Shown: positions 1 to 10,664 of the stretch, in pieces
Layout of the letters: every line of letters begins with the position of its first letter
Position numbering within the stretch: position 1 is the stretch's first letter
NCBI RefSeq assembly: GCF_031755915.1
Contig: NC_083379.1
Coordinates: forward strand, 13,129,501-13,193,500
DNA from: Ziziphus jujuba
Taxonomy: Eukaryota; Streptophyta; Magnoliopsida; Rosales; Rhamnaceae
Reading direction: 5' to 3'
DNA: 64,000 nucleotides
Translations under genes and position numbers: made by a program
Notes under the pieces: generated by a model
The model's database searches: none
The model's input: the letters and a program-made list of their open reading frames with translations, nothing else
What the model was told of the DNA's origin: nothing

Positions 1-271
1 CACTCTTAGAATGCTCTGATTTTAAATATGGGACTCTGTAGAAACCATAGTACTCATGTGTGTAGTTATGGCCTGTAGTATAGTAGGCCAGTTGTGGACT
101 TATTTATATATATATTTATATATTTGAGGTATTAATGTTAATGCTGATATTTGATTATCTACGTTTTAAGATGAGGTTCCATTAGATATTTTCTAAAGAT
201 TGTCCAGTGGGACTTCACTAGGCGGGATCACCCGGGAGATCCTGAGAGGGTTCCAGCGGTGGGTCCTATCA
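1..271 (+). repeat. 3' part of the 5' LTR of the host gypsy element
   Basis: Aligns with 13297-13565, the end of the 3' LTR, and ends in ...CTATCA directly before the primer binding site. The rest of this LTR lies to the left of the window. Confidence 0.93.
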
Positions 272-274
272 GCT

Positions 275-286
275 TGGTATCAGAGC
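275..286 (+). promoter_or_regulatory. Primer binding site, initiator tRNA-Met type
   Basis: TGGTATCAGAGC lies three bases after the LTR end. This is the standard plant retrotransposon sequence complementary to the 3' end of initiator tRNA-Met and marks where minus-strand DNA synthesis began. Confidence 0.9.
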
Positions 287-415
287 TTTAGGTTCTAAAT
301 TCCTCGGGGTTGCGCATTGCTGTGCAACTCATCTTGTGTTTTGCATACTTTGCTAACCTATTTCTTGACATTGATTTCATTTCTTTTGTTCGTGGACATA
401 GTTCCATTTTTCCTT

Positions 416-1693
416 ATGGCGCACAGAGGTAGACGTAGGTCTCAGCAGGCTTCAGCCGAAAGTACGGATGCACCCACTTATGAGGCGCATCTTGTCGAGC
501 ACCTGGTTCGATCACTCGAGAGGAGTCAGTTTACTGGATATACTGTTGATCGGGCTTGTAGACTTGGTGCAGTGGGTTTTGATGGCTCCACAAATCCTAT
601 TGTAGCCTTATCTTGGCTAGATGATATGGAGAAAATCTTGGATGAGGGTATGCAGTGTTCGGGTGATGACAGAGTCAGGATAGCTAGTTTTATGCTAAGG
701 AGTAATGCAAGAAAATGGTGGGCTTACGAGAGGACTAGGAGACGCCACACTTGGGCACAGTTTAAGACCGCTTTTCATACTGAGTTCTGCCCTCCAGCTT
801 TTATTGAGACCAAGAGACTAGAGTTCGAGACACTTACTCAGGATAGCATGACAGTTTCTGAGTACGAGCGGAGGTTCAGGGAGCTATCAGAGTTTTGTCC
901 CAATTTGGTTGCAAATGAGGTTAGTAAGAAGAGGAGGTTTCTCGATGGATTGAGTGAGCCCATAGCTTTGAGCATATCAGGTGCTGTTCACCCCACATAT
1001 CAGTCGATGAGAGATGCTGCTCTTGAGGTAGAGAGACAGGCTCTGATGCGCAAGACTAAGCGCCGATCATATGATGGTTTATCTTCGGGAAGCCCCAACC
1101 AGGGATCGTCAAAGAGGGGTAGTTTCAGTTCAGGATCTTCGGGTAGCAGAGGATCCAGATGGGGTAGGCATGATGCCAGTGGTAGCAGATTTCAAAGAGG
1201 TGGACATACCCAGGGTGCTAGATTTCGATCATTGAGTAGTGGGAGTAGTCATTTTCAGAGGTCCGCAGGCCGAGGTGGTTTAGGTTCTGCATGTACCCTT
1301 TGTGGTAAGTCTCATGACGGACCGTGCCAGTGGGATGGATCATGCTTTCGGTGCGGACAATCAGGACATTTCAGGAGGGATTGCCTTTATCGAGGTCAGA
1401 CCCAGTTTAGAGCTTCAGGATCAGGCGCTCAGTTTCAGCAGACCAATGGGTACAAAGGACAGGATACTCACATGGGTCAGACTTCAGGCAGTTCTATGAG
1501 CACTGGGCAGCAGTCGACAGCTGCAGCTAGAGGCAGAGGTCAGAGGGGACGACCATCTGCTAGAGGCAGGGTGTATGCTATGACCAGGCAGGAGGCACAG
1601 GCCACCCCCGACGTCGTGACAGGTACATTATCTATACTTGGTGATGATGCACATGTACTCATTGACCTAGAGACTACACATTCTTTTATTTGA
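416..1693 (+). CDS. Gag (capsid/nucleocapsid) and start of protease of the host gypsy element
   Basis: The start is placed at the ATG at 416 (MAHRGRRRSQQ), the usual Gag start; the frame is open upstream to 317 but that leader is hydrophobic and atypical. Residues about 60-160 form the retrotransposon Gag capsid domain (WLDDMEKIL, RKWWAYERTRR, F-rich segment). Residues 310-323 are a CCHC zinc knuckle, CFRCGQSGHFRRDC, in an S/G/R/Q-rich nucleocapsid tail. The last residues enter the aspartic protease, but the active site reads D-L-E-T instead of the D-S/T-G type, and a TGA at 1691-1693 ends the frame right after the flap-side HSFI. Gag itself is open; protease is inactive by sequence. Confidence 0.88.
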   Translation: MAHRGRRRSQQASAESTDAPTYEAHLVEHLVRSLERSQFTGYTVDRACRLGAVGFDGSTNPIVALSWLDDMEKILDEGMQCSGDDRVRIASFMLRSNARKWWAYERTRRRHTWAQFKTAFHTEFCPPAFIETKRLEFETLTQDSMTVSEYERRFRELSEFCPNLVANEVSKKRRFLDGLSEPIALSISGAVHPTYQSMRDAALEVERQALMRKTKRRSYDGLSSGSPNQGSSKRGSFSSGSSGSRGSRWGRHDASGSRFQRGGHTQGARFRSLSSGSSHFQRSAGRGGLGSACTLCGKSHDGPCQWDGSCFRCGQSGHFRRDCLYRGQTQFRASGSGAQFQQTNGYKGQDTHMGQTSGSSMSTGQQSTAAARGRGQRGRPSARGRVYAMTRQEAQATPDVVTGTLSILGDDAHVLIDLETTHSFI

Positions 1694-2705
1694 CGTGAGT
1701 ATGTTGCACGAGTCAGGAAGACTCCCATTCCTTTAGGATGTTGCTTGAAGATTTCCACACCCACAGGAGAGTCATTATGGTCTAGTCAAATTCTTAGAGG
1801 TAGCCTGCTTTGTATTGAGGGCCAAGTTATGGAGGCCGATTTGATCTTGTTAGATCTCCAAGGGTTGGACGTGATTCTCAGCATGGATTGGCTTGCTTCA
1901 CATTATGCTTCAGTGGATTGTTTTCGCAAGGTGGTGATATTTAGACGACCTAGTCTACCAGTAGTGATCTTCTATGGAGAGCGGAGGCAGACATCTTCAG
2001 GTTGGATTTCTGCTATCTATGCTAGACGTTTACTTCAGAAGTGTTGTAAAGGGTATCTAGCCCACATAGTTGATACTCGAATTAGTGAGGTGAGGTTGGA
2101 GGATGTACTAGTGATGAAGGATTTCCCATATGTGTTCCCTGATGATCTTCCAGGTTTACCTCCTTAACGGGAGATAGACTTTCCCATTGAGTTAGTTCCT
2201 GGTACGGCTCCTATTTCCTTACCACCTTATCGGATGGCACCAACTGAATTGAAAGAGTTGAAGGCTCAGCTGCAAGAGTTAGTAGATAGAGGATTCATCA
2301 GCCCTCACGTTTCACCTTGGGGTGCGCCGGTGTTATTTGTGAAGAAGAAGGATGGTACTTGGAGGTTGTGTGTAAATTATAGGCAGTTGAATAAGGTCAC
2401 CATCCGTAACAAATACCCTTTTCCTCGGATTGATGATCTTTTTGATCAGCTTCAGGGTGCTAAGGTGTTTTCTAAGATTGACTTGAGGTCAGGATACCAT
2501 CAGTTAAGGATTAGGGAATCGGACATTCCTAAAACTACATTCAGGACAAAATACGGGCATTATGAGTTTTTGGTGATGTCTCTTAGACTCACCAATGCCC
2601 CTGCAGTTTTTATGGACTTAATGAATCGGGTTTTCCGTCCATATTTAGACCGGTTCGTTATTGTTTCCATTGATGATATTTTGGTGTACTCGAGGAGTGA
2701 GATAG
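1694..2705 (+). pseudogene. pol fragment 1: protease end, linker, reverse transcriptase fingers and palm
   Basis: Continues in the Gag frame. 1745-2167 matches the protease-to-RT linker of gypsy pol (MDWLASHYASVDC, DFPYVFPDDLPGLPP) and ends in TAA at 2165-2167. 2168-2705 encodes RT: the [20 protein letters not shown] segment, the [12 protein letters not shown] motif and the catalytic IDDILVYS. The residue before IDD is S where F is usual, and [11 protein letters not shown] departs from the usual LVMPFGLTNAP, both signs of decay. The frame is interrupted at 2706 by a solo LTR and resumes after the duplicated target gatag at 5725-5729. Confidence 0.88.
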
Positions 2706-5700
2706 TGTAACACCCCGTCCCAAATCGCACCGGAATCCGTGCACGTTGACCGAGGTTGACCGTTGACCGTTGACCGAAGGGGGTCAAAAGTTGACTTTTT
2801 GACTCGGTGAGAATTTTGAGTTGACTAGGGTACGGTGGCGAAGTGCATGACGCCCTGAGTTCGTAGACTAGTAGCACGTCGAAAACGGAGCTACGGTTTG
2901 AAAGTTATGGGCAAAACAAGTTGAAGTGTAAACTGTCTAAAAGGTGCCGGGAGTTGACTTTTTCTTGTGATGTAATTGTGAGTTGACTCTTGTATGGTTG
3001 TAAAGTACTCGTCGATACGATTCATAGACTAGTGGCACGCTTAAATCGGACATGTGGTTAAAAAGTTATGGACGTTTGAAGTTTACCGGATACCGTATTA
3101 TTTTAATGTTTTTGGGTCGTGAACAGTGAAATGCCACGTGTCAGTTTCTGATTGGTCCACGTGGCATGAACAGTGTCACGCAGGGTTTTAATTTTGAAAA
3201 ACTCTCGGGGAAGAGAGAGAAAGAGAGAGAAGAGAGAGAAAGAGAGAGAGGAGAGAGAAAGAGAGAGAGAGAGCCACCGCCGGCCACCGGATTTTGCCAC
3301 TGTTCCGGCCGAGTTACTGTACACACGCCGGACAGAAAGCTTGCCCACCTCATTTCCGGCAAAACCTCCAAATTTCACGGCGAACGGCCGCCGGACGCGC
3401 CCGGATCGGACGTCTGAAGTTTGGCGGCGATTTTTCCCCCTCCACCGCCGGCCACCGCGAATCGGCACTATTCCGGCTGATAAACAGTACACGCGCCATA
3501 CACCCAGCATCCTCTCCTCAAGTCCGGCCTACCCACCAAAAATCACGGCCATCGGACCACCGACGCGCCGGGATCGGAGCGTTTTCCGGCGAGGGGTCGA
3601 AAATCTTCAAATGGTGATTTCTCCGCCGTCCGACCTCCGTTTTGCTCACCGTCGGTCCCGTTGGATTGCTCTCCTCACGATCTACAAATCTGCAAAATTT
3701 CACAACAAACGGCCACGCCGGAAAATACTGTTCCGGCGACGGTTGCCGGTGACGTGGCGGCCCGCCGGAAATTACTGTTCCGGCGAGTACCCGAAAATTC
3801 CGGCCAGCTCCAGTCCGCAGTGTTCGACCTCCTGAACCCAAATCCGACTTCCGTTTCCACCAATTCGCGACGGTTTGGGAGAATTGCAGAACCGAAACCC
3901 GAAAAGCTTCCCGATAAAATTCCGACCCCGTCGGGTACGATCATCGGAAATTAAGACCGGATCTGTGATTAGCATCACTCGAGCTTCGATTCGGTATATA
4001 ATTCGTAAATTTTAGTTATCGTTTGTGTTTTGACCCCCCGGGTACCGGGTATTATTTACCCGAATAAAATATTAATTTATTTGACTGTCTGTGAATTTTG
4101 TTCTAGGAGCACCGGTGAGTCGTAGAATTGATCCCGTAGTGGATCATGGGTTAATTGCGTGCTCCAGGTGAGTGACCCACCTTCAAATTAATTTTGGGGA
4201 ATTTAATTGATGAATATATTATGTGTGAATTAAATATTTGGAATTTAATTTCTATGTGCCAAATATTTATTGGATTTATTGTAGAATTATTTATGAATTT
4301 ATTGGATTTAAGAAAATGCGAATTCTACAAATTTATGCCGTGTGGAATTATTTTATGGTTTTGAGGATTTTGAAATTGGTGTGGTTTTAATGGTAAATTG
4401 GGCACGATTTGTTTTTCAAATATTTCAAGGAAAATATTTGGTTATGTTGGTGATTTCAATTTTTATGAAATATGCCCATAAAATATTATGGGATTTGATT
4501 ATGATATTTCGAGAAATTATTTATGCTTGGAAAAAATGTGGATATTTGAATTGATGGATTTGGGAGTTGGTGGATTTGAAAATCATGGAATTTATGGTAT
4601 GGATTATAAGGAAATTGTGGAGAATTTCCCGGTTCAAGCGGATGGATTATGCCCGCTATGCTTATGAAAAATGTGAAAATTGTTTTATGATTTAAATTTA
4701 TGGATTTTATAATTTTTAGATGCACCGTGCACGTACTGGTGTTCTGATTATGTGATATGGTATATGTGATATGGTTAGTGTGCACACGGTTGTGATTAGC
4801 GCGCAGGTGGGTGTGATTAGCGCGCAGGTGATGTGATTAGCGCGCAGGTGGGTGTGAGTAGCGCGCGGTTGATATTATGAGGGTGTCCTGTGGATGCCAT
4901 CGGAGAGGGCGGCCACCCCCCTTTGGCCGGAACACCAGGTTAGCAGCGGCGCAGTGGGACGCCACGCGACCGTATGCCGGTTTCTTTCTATAACCTCCTG
5001 TCTGGCGGTACCTTGGGACGCTGGGTACTGTTGGCGCCACTGGTATATAGTGGGTGCATCAACTGATTTTTGGAACTGTGTTTTAAAAATAAAATGTTTG
5101 GAAACTGTATTGGAAAAATAAAATTACTTTTACTGTTCGGATATTTATTTGATGTCTTGGTTTTCGGGGAATATGAATAAAGGGTTTTGTGAAAATGTTT
5201 TAAAAGGGGAACCTTTCCAACTGAGAGAATTGTAAGGGTTTTGAGAGAAATTATTATTTCTAAATAATTATTATTTATACTTATTACTGTGATATTATAT
5301 GGTATAGTAGTAGGGTCGCTCACTGAGATGATTAGCATCTCACACTCTTAAATTCCGTTCCTCTAGGTACCAGGTTGTCGGCGTTCACTCGGAGCGGACT
5401 TGATCTTCCTCGCTGTTTTAGTTCGTACTGTACCCTGTTCTTCTTTATTGCAGTTGTACTATTTCTTTCACTCTTGTTGTATTTATCTTGCACTGGATTA
5501 CTGTATTTTTGTTTTGAAGTGCTGAAATTTGTGGAACCAGTTTGTAGTTTGTGGGAGGAATAAGGGGATATTTTTGAAGTGTGTTTTCAGTGCAGGTAAA
5601 TTTGTGGTAAGTAAATCCCTTAGGGGAGGTGCTGCCGGATTTTCCGTTGGAAGGTTCGGTGGTATTTCCCTGGGATCAGGGCTGTCTAGGGTTCCGGAGG

Positions 5701-5724
5701 AGGAATTCTGGACGGGTCCTGACA
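2706..5724 (+). mobile_element. Solo LTR (+), gypsy family with TGTAACACCCCGTCCC start, nested in pol
   Basis: Begins TGTAACACCCCG and ends GGGTCCTGACA, with target duplication gatag at 2701-2705 and 5725-5729. There is no internal coding region, so it is a solo LTR left by LTR-LTR recombination. Length is 3019 bp. It contains a purine-rich GAGAGAAA tract near 3210-3275, a GC-rich stretch about 3280-3960 rich in CCGCCGGCC-like words, an AT-rich part about 4040-4720 and a minisatellite at 4791-4868. Long open frames in the GC-rich part (for example 3173-3835) have no recognisable domain and are taken as chance. Confidence 0.93.
4791..4868 (+). repeat. About 20-bp minisatellite (GTGATTAGCGCGCAGGTG) inside the solo LTR
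   Basis: Four imperfect units of GTGATTAGCGCGCAGGTGGG. The LTR at 55694-58677 also has about four (near 57742-57822). The inverted LTRs at 7385-9972 and 58683-60616 have about two. The unit number therefore varies between copies of the family. Confidence 0.8.
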
Positions 5725-5729
5725 GATAG

Positions 5730-7384
5730 AGTATGAGATGCATTTAATTGTAGTGTTGCAAACCTTAAGGCAACACCAGTTGTATGCCAAGTTCAGTAAA
5801 TGTGAGTTTTGGTTAAGTCGAGTGGGATTTCTTGGACATGTAGTTTCTGCTGATGGCATTTATGTAGATCCTCAAAAGGTAGAAGCAGTGTCGGATTGGG
5901 AGCAACCCACTACGGTGACTGAAGTACGGAGTTTCCTAGGTTTAGCAGGGTATTACCGCAGGTTCATTGAAGGATTCTCCAAGATAGCAGGACCACTTCA
6001 CTATTTGACCAGGAAAGGAGTTAAGTTCGAGTGGACTGACAAGTGTGAGGAGAGCTTCCAAAAGTTAAAGGAAAAGTTTATTTAAGCTCTTGTTCTGACA
6101 TTGCCCGAGGGCAATGATGGTTTTGAAGTTTATAGTGATGCTTCACATCAAGGTTTAGGTTGTGTTTTGATGCAGCATAAGAGAGTTGTTGCCTACGCTT
6201 CTAGGTAGTTGAAGAAGCACGAGTTGAATTATCCCACTCATGACTTAGAGCTTGCTGCGATGATCTTTGCATTGAAGACTTGGAGGCATTACTTGTATAG
6301 AGCTATTTGTCAGATCTTTACTGACCATAAAAGTCTTAAGTATTTGTTTACTTAGAAGGAATTAAACTTAAGGTAAAGGAGATGGATGGAGTTGCTCAAG
6401 GATTATGATTGCACTATTGATTACCATCCGGATAAGGCAAATGTAGTAGCCGATGCATTAAGTAGGAAGTCTACAGGCTCATTAGCTTATATGCAGACAA
6501 TACAACTTCCTTTGATGGTTGAGTTGAGAGAGTTAGGTGTCGATTTTCGGATGCGCAAGTCTAGAGCACTTTTCGCTAGCTTCCAATTACGACAAATACT
6601 TGTAGATTGTGTTCTCAAGGCCCAGTTTAAAGACCCTTATTTGATGAGTATGAGGAAGAAAGTTGAAGAAGGGGGACAATCAGATTTCACTATTAGAGGT
6701 GGTAGGGCCTTGGTGATTGGTACTAGGCTCTGTGTTCCTGCAAATGAAGAGCTAAAAAGGCAAATACTGGAAGAAGCCCATAGTTCTGCCTATGCTATGC
6801 ACCTCGGAACCACCAAAATGTACCATACCTTAAAAGAGTATTATTGGTGGGCAGGGATGAAAAGAGAAGTTGCTGAGTATGTATCCAAGTGTTTAATTTG
6901 CCAGCATGTGAAGGCGGAAAGACAAAAGCCTTCTGGACTCCTACAACCTTTACCCATCCCAGAATGGAAATGGGAGTGCATCACGATGGATTTTGTATTC
7001 AAGCTTCCCCCCACGGTTCAAAGGCATGACGGTATTTGGGTGATCGTGGATCGACTCACTAAGTCTGCACATTTCCTACCCATTCGTGAGAAGTTTTCTC
7101 CTCAGAAGTTAGCAGAACTCTTTATGAATCATATAGTGAGCTTGCATGGAGTGCCAATATCGATTATATCTTACAGAGATCCACGGTTCACTCCGAGATT
7201 TTGGCGAAGATTAATGAATGAACTTTGTGTCAAGTTGAATTTGAGTGCCGCTTTTCACCCTCAGACCGATGGACAATCTGAGGGGATTATTCAGACCTTA
7301 GAGGACATGTTGAGGTCATGTGTGCTACAGTTCAAGAGGAATTGGAATGAGTATCTACCTTTAGCAGAGTTCACCTACAACAAC
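5730..7384 (+). pseudogene. pol fragment 2: RT thumb, RNase H and integrase core
   Basis: 5738-6085 completes RT ([39 protein letters not shown]). RNase H follows ([40 protein letters not shown]), broken by TAA 6083-6085, TAG 6206-6208, TAG 6353-6355 and TAA 6374-6376. From 6386 the frame is open: integrase zinc-binding region (H..H then CLICQ) and the rve core with TMDFV and HPQTDGQSE. The second catalytic aspartate of the usual SDRDPRF is tyrosine (codon 7172-7174). All stops lie in one frame with no indel. A second solo LTR interrupts the integrase at 7385. Confidence 0.9.
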
Positions 7385-9972
7385 TGTCAGGACCCGTCCG
7401 GAATTCCTTCCCCGGAACCCTAGACAGCCCTGATCCCAGGGAAACCCTACCGAACCTTCCAACGGAAAATCCGGCAGAGCCTCCCCTAAGGGATTTACTT
7501 ACCACAAAATTCCCTACACTGAAAACACACTTCTAAAATTATCCCCTTATTCCTCCCACAGTACTACAAATCGATTCCACAAATTGCAGCACTTAAAAAA
7601 AAAAAAAAATAAATACAGTAATCCAGTGCAAAATAAATACAACAAGAGTGAAAGAAATATTACAACTGCAATAAAAGAAAAACAGGGTACAGCACGAACT
7701 AAAACAGCGAGGAAGATCAAGTCCGCTCCGAGTGAACACCGACAACCTGGTACCTAGAGGAACGGAATTTAAGAGTGTGAGATGCTAATCATCTCAGTGA
7801 GCGACCCTACTACTATACCATATAATATCACAGTAATAAGTATAAATAATAATTATTTGGAAATAATATTTTCTCTCAAAACCCTTACAATTCTCTCAGT
7901 TGGAAAGGTTCCCCTTTTAAAACATTTTCACAAAACCCTTTATTCATATTCTCCGAAAACCAAGACATCAAATAAATATCCGAACAGTAATAATTATATT
8001 TTTAATTCCAATACAGTTTCCAAACATTTTATTTTTAAAACACAGTTCTGAAAATCATTTGATGCACCCACTATATACCAGTGGCGCCAACAGTACCCAG
8101 CGTCCTAAGGTACCGCCAGACAGGAGGTTATAGAGAGAAATCGGCATACGGTCGCGTGGCGTCCCACAGCGCCGCTGCTAACCTGGTGTCCCGGCCAAAG
8201 GGGGGTGGCCGCCCTCTCCGATGGCATCCACAGGACACCCTCATAATATCAACCGCGCGCTACTCACACCCACCTGCGCGCTAATCACAACCGTGTGCAC
8301 ACTAACCATATCACATATACCATATCACATAATCAGAACACCAGTACGTGCACGGTGCATCTAAAAATTATAAATTCCATAAATTTAAATCATAAAACAA
8401 ATTTCACATTTTTCATAAGCATAGCGGGCATAATCCATCCGCTTGAACCGGGAAATTCTCCACAATTTCCTTATAATCCATACCATAAATTCCATGATTT
8501 TCAAATCCACCAACTCCCAAATCCATCAATTCAAATATCCACATTTTTTTTCCAAGCATAAATAATTTCTCGAAATATCATAATCAAATCCCATAATATT
8601 TTATGGGCATATTTCATAAAAATTGAAATCACCAACATAACCAAATATTTTCCTTGAAATATTTGAAAATCAAATCGTGCCCAATTTACCATTAAAACCA
8701 CACCAATTTCAAAATCCTCAAAACCATAAAATAATTCCACACGGCATAAATTTGTAGAATTCGCATTTTCTTAAATCCAATAAATTCATAAATAATTCTA
8801 CAATAAATCCAATAAATATTTGGCACATAGAAATTAAATTCCAAATATTTAATTCACACATAATATATTCATCAATTAAATTCCCCAAAATTAATTTGAA
8901 GGTGGGTCACTCACCTGGAGCACGCAATTAACCCATGATCCACTACGGGATCAATTCTACGACTCACCGGTGCTCCTAGAACAAAATTCACAGACAGTCA
9001 AATAAATTAATATTTTATTCGGGTACATAATACCCGGTACCCGGGGGGTCAAAACACAAACGATATCTAGAATTTACGAGTTATATACCGAATCGAAGCT
9101 CGAGTGATGCTAATCACAGATCCGGTCTTAATTGTCGATGATCGTACCCGACGGGGTTTGAATTTCGTCGGGAAGCTTTCCGGGTTTCGGCTCCGCAATT
9201 CTCCCAAACCGTCGCGAATTGGTGGAAACGGAAGTCGGATTTGGGTTCAGGAGGTCGAACACTGCGGACTGGAGCTGGCCGGAATTTTCAGGTACTCGCC
9301 GGAACAGTATTTTCCGGCGGGCCGCCACGGTCACCAGCAACCGTCGCCGGAACAGTATTTTCCGGCGGTGGCCGTTTGCTGTGAAATTTTGCAGATTTGT
9401 AGATCGTGACGAGAGCAATCCAACGGGACCGACGGTGAGCAAAACGGAGGTCGGACGGCGGCGAAATCACCGTTTGAAGATTTTCGACCCCTCGCCGGAA
9501 AACGCTCCGATCCCGGCGCGTCGGTGGTCCGATGGCCGTGATTTTTGGTGGGTAGGCCGGACTTGAGGAGAGGATGCTGGGTGTATGGCGCGTGTACTGT
9601 ATATCGGCCGGAATAGTGCCGATTCGCGGTGGCCGGCGGTGGAGGGGGAAAAATCGCCGCCAAACTTCGGACGTCCGATCCGGGCGCGTCCGGCGGCCGT
9701 TCGCCGTGAAATTTGGAGGTTTTGCCGGAAATGAGGTGGGCAATCTGGCTGGCCGGCGCGTGTACAGTAACTAGGCCGGAAAAATGTGAAAATGACCGGC
9801 GGCCGGCGGGTCCTCTCTCTCTCTTTCTCTCTCCTCTCTCTCTTTCTCTCTCTTCTCTCTCTTTCTCTCTCTTCCCCGAGAGTTTTTCAAAATTAAAACC
9901 CTGCGTGACACTGTTCATGCCACGTGGACCACTCAGAAGCTGACACGTGGCGATTCGGGACGGGGTGTTACA
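7385..9972 (-). mobile_element. Solo LTR (-), same family as 2706-5724, nested in integrase
   Basis: On the plus strand it starts TGTCAGGACCCGTCC and ends CGGGGTGTTACA, the reverse complement of the family termini. A perfect target duplication acaac lies at 7380-7384 and 9973-9977. Length is 2588 bp. Compared with the copy at 2706 it lacks a block of about 406 bp, corresponding to roughly 2728-3133 there, next to the LTR 5' end. Its minisatellite has fewer units. There is no internal coding region. Confidence 0.93.
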
Positions 9973-9977
9973 ACAAC

Positions 9978-10622
9978 AGCTATCACTCAAGCATTGAGAT
10001 GTCACCTTATGAGGCGTTGTATGGAAGACAATGTCGGACTCCATTATGTTGGAATAAGACATGTGAAAGGAAACTTCTAGGCCCTAAGATTGTACAGGCG
10101 ACAATGGATAAGGTCAATATTATACGGGCCAAGTTGAAAGCAGCACAAGACAGGGGAAAGAGCTATGCGGACGTGCATAGGAAGGATCTCGAGTTCGAGG
10201 TTGGCGATTGAGTATTCTTGAAGCTCTCTCATTGGAAAAGTGTAGTACGTTTTGGAAAACGAGGGAAGCTAAGTCCTCGCTACATTAGACCGTATGAGGT
10301 AGTAGAAAGGATAGGTCCAGTGGCTTACAGGATTAACTTACCGGAGGAGCTTTCTCGAGCCCATGATATTTTTCACATCTCCATGCTCCACAAGTATATC
10401 TCAGACCCATCACATGTGTTGGAGACACCAGAGATTGAATTGAGGGATGACTTGTCTTATGAGGAGCAGCCCGTGTAGATTTTAGGAAGGGAAGAGAAAA
10501 GGCTTCGCAACAAGACTATAGCTTTGTTGAAGGTTCTTTGAAGAAACCACCTTGTCGAGGAGGCGACTTGGGAGCGAGAGGATCAAATGCGGAGTCAGTA
10601 TCCTTGCCTCTTCCAAAACTAA
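9978..10622 (+). pseudogene. pol fragment 3: integrase C-terminus and chromodomain-like tail
   Basis: The pol frame resumes after the acaac duplication with the usual SYHSSIEMSPYEALYGRQCR segment, then KLSHWKSVVRFGKRGKLSPR, GPVAYRINLP and HDIFHISMLHKYISDPSH. The tail (KRLRNKT..., EEATWEREDQMRSQYP) is the chromodomain-like end of Tekay/Del pol. Stops at 10209-10211 (TGA), 10476-10478 (TAG) and 10539-10541 (TGA) break it. The last two fall where relatives have Q and W. The natural end is TAA at 10620-10622. Confidence 0.88.
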
Positions 10623-10650
10623 GGTACAAATTTCGTGGACAAAATTTCTT

Positions 10651-10664
10651 TAAGGGGGGTAGGT
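10651..10664 (+). promoter_or_regulatory. Polypurine tract of the host gypsy element
   Basis: TAAGGGGGGTAGGT lies immediately before the TG of the 3' LTR, the expected place for plus-strand priming. Confidence 0.85.

Noticed and set aside
3173..3835. Open frame of 220 codons in the GC-rich part of a solo LTR (and similar ones in the other three LTRs)
   Set aside because: Low-complexity R/P/S composition, several overlapping frames open on both strands, no domain; expected by chance in CCG-rich DNA.
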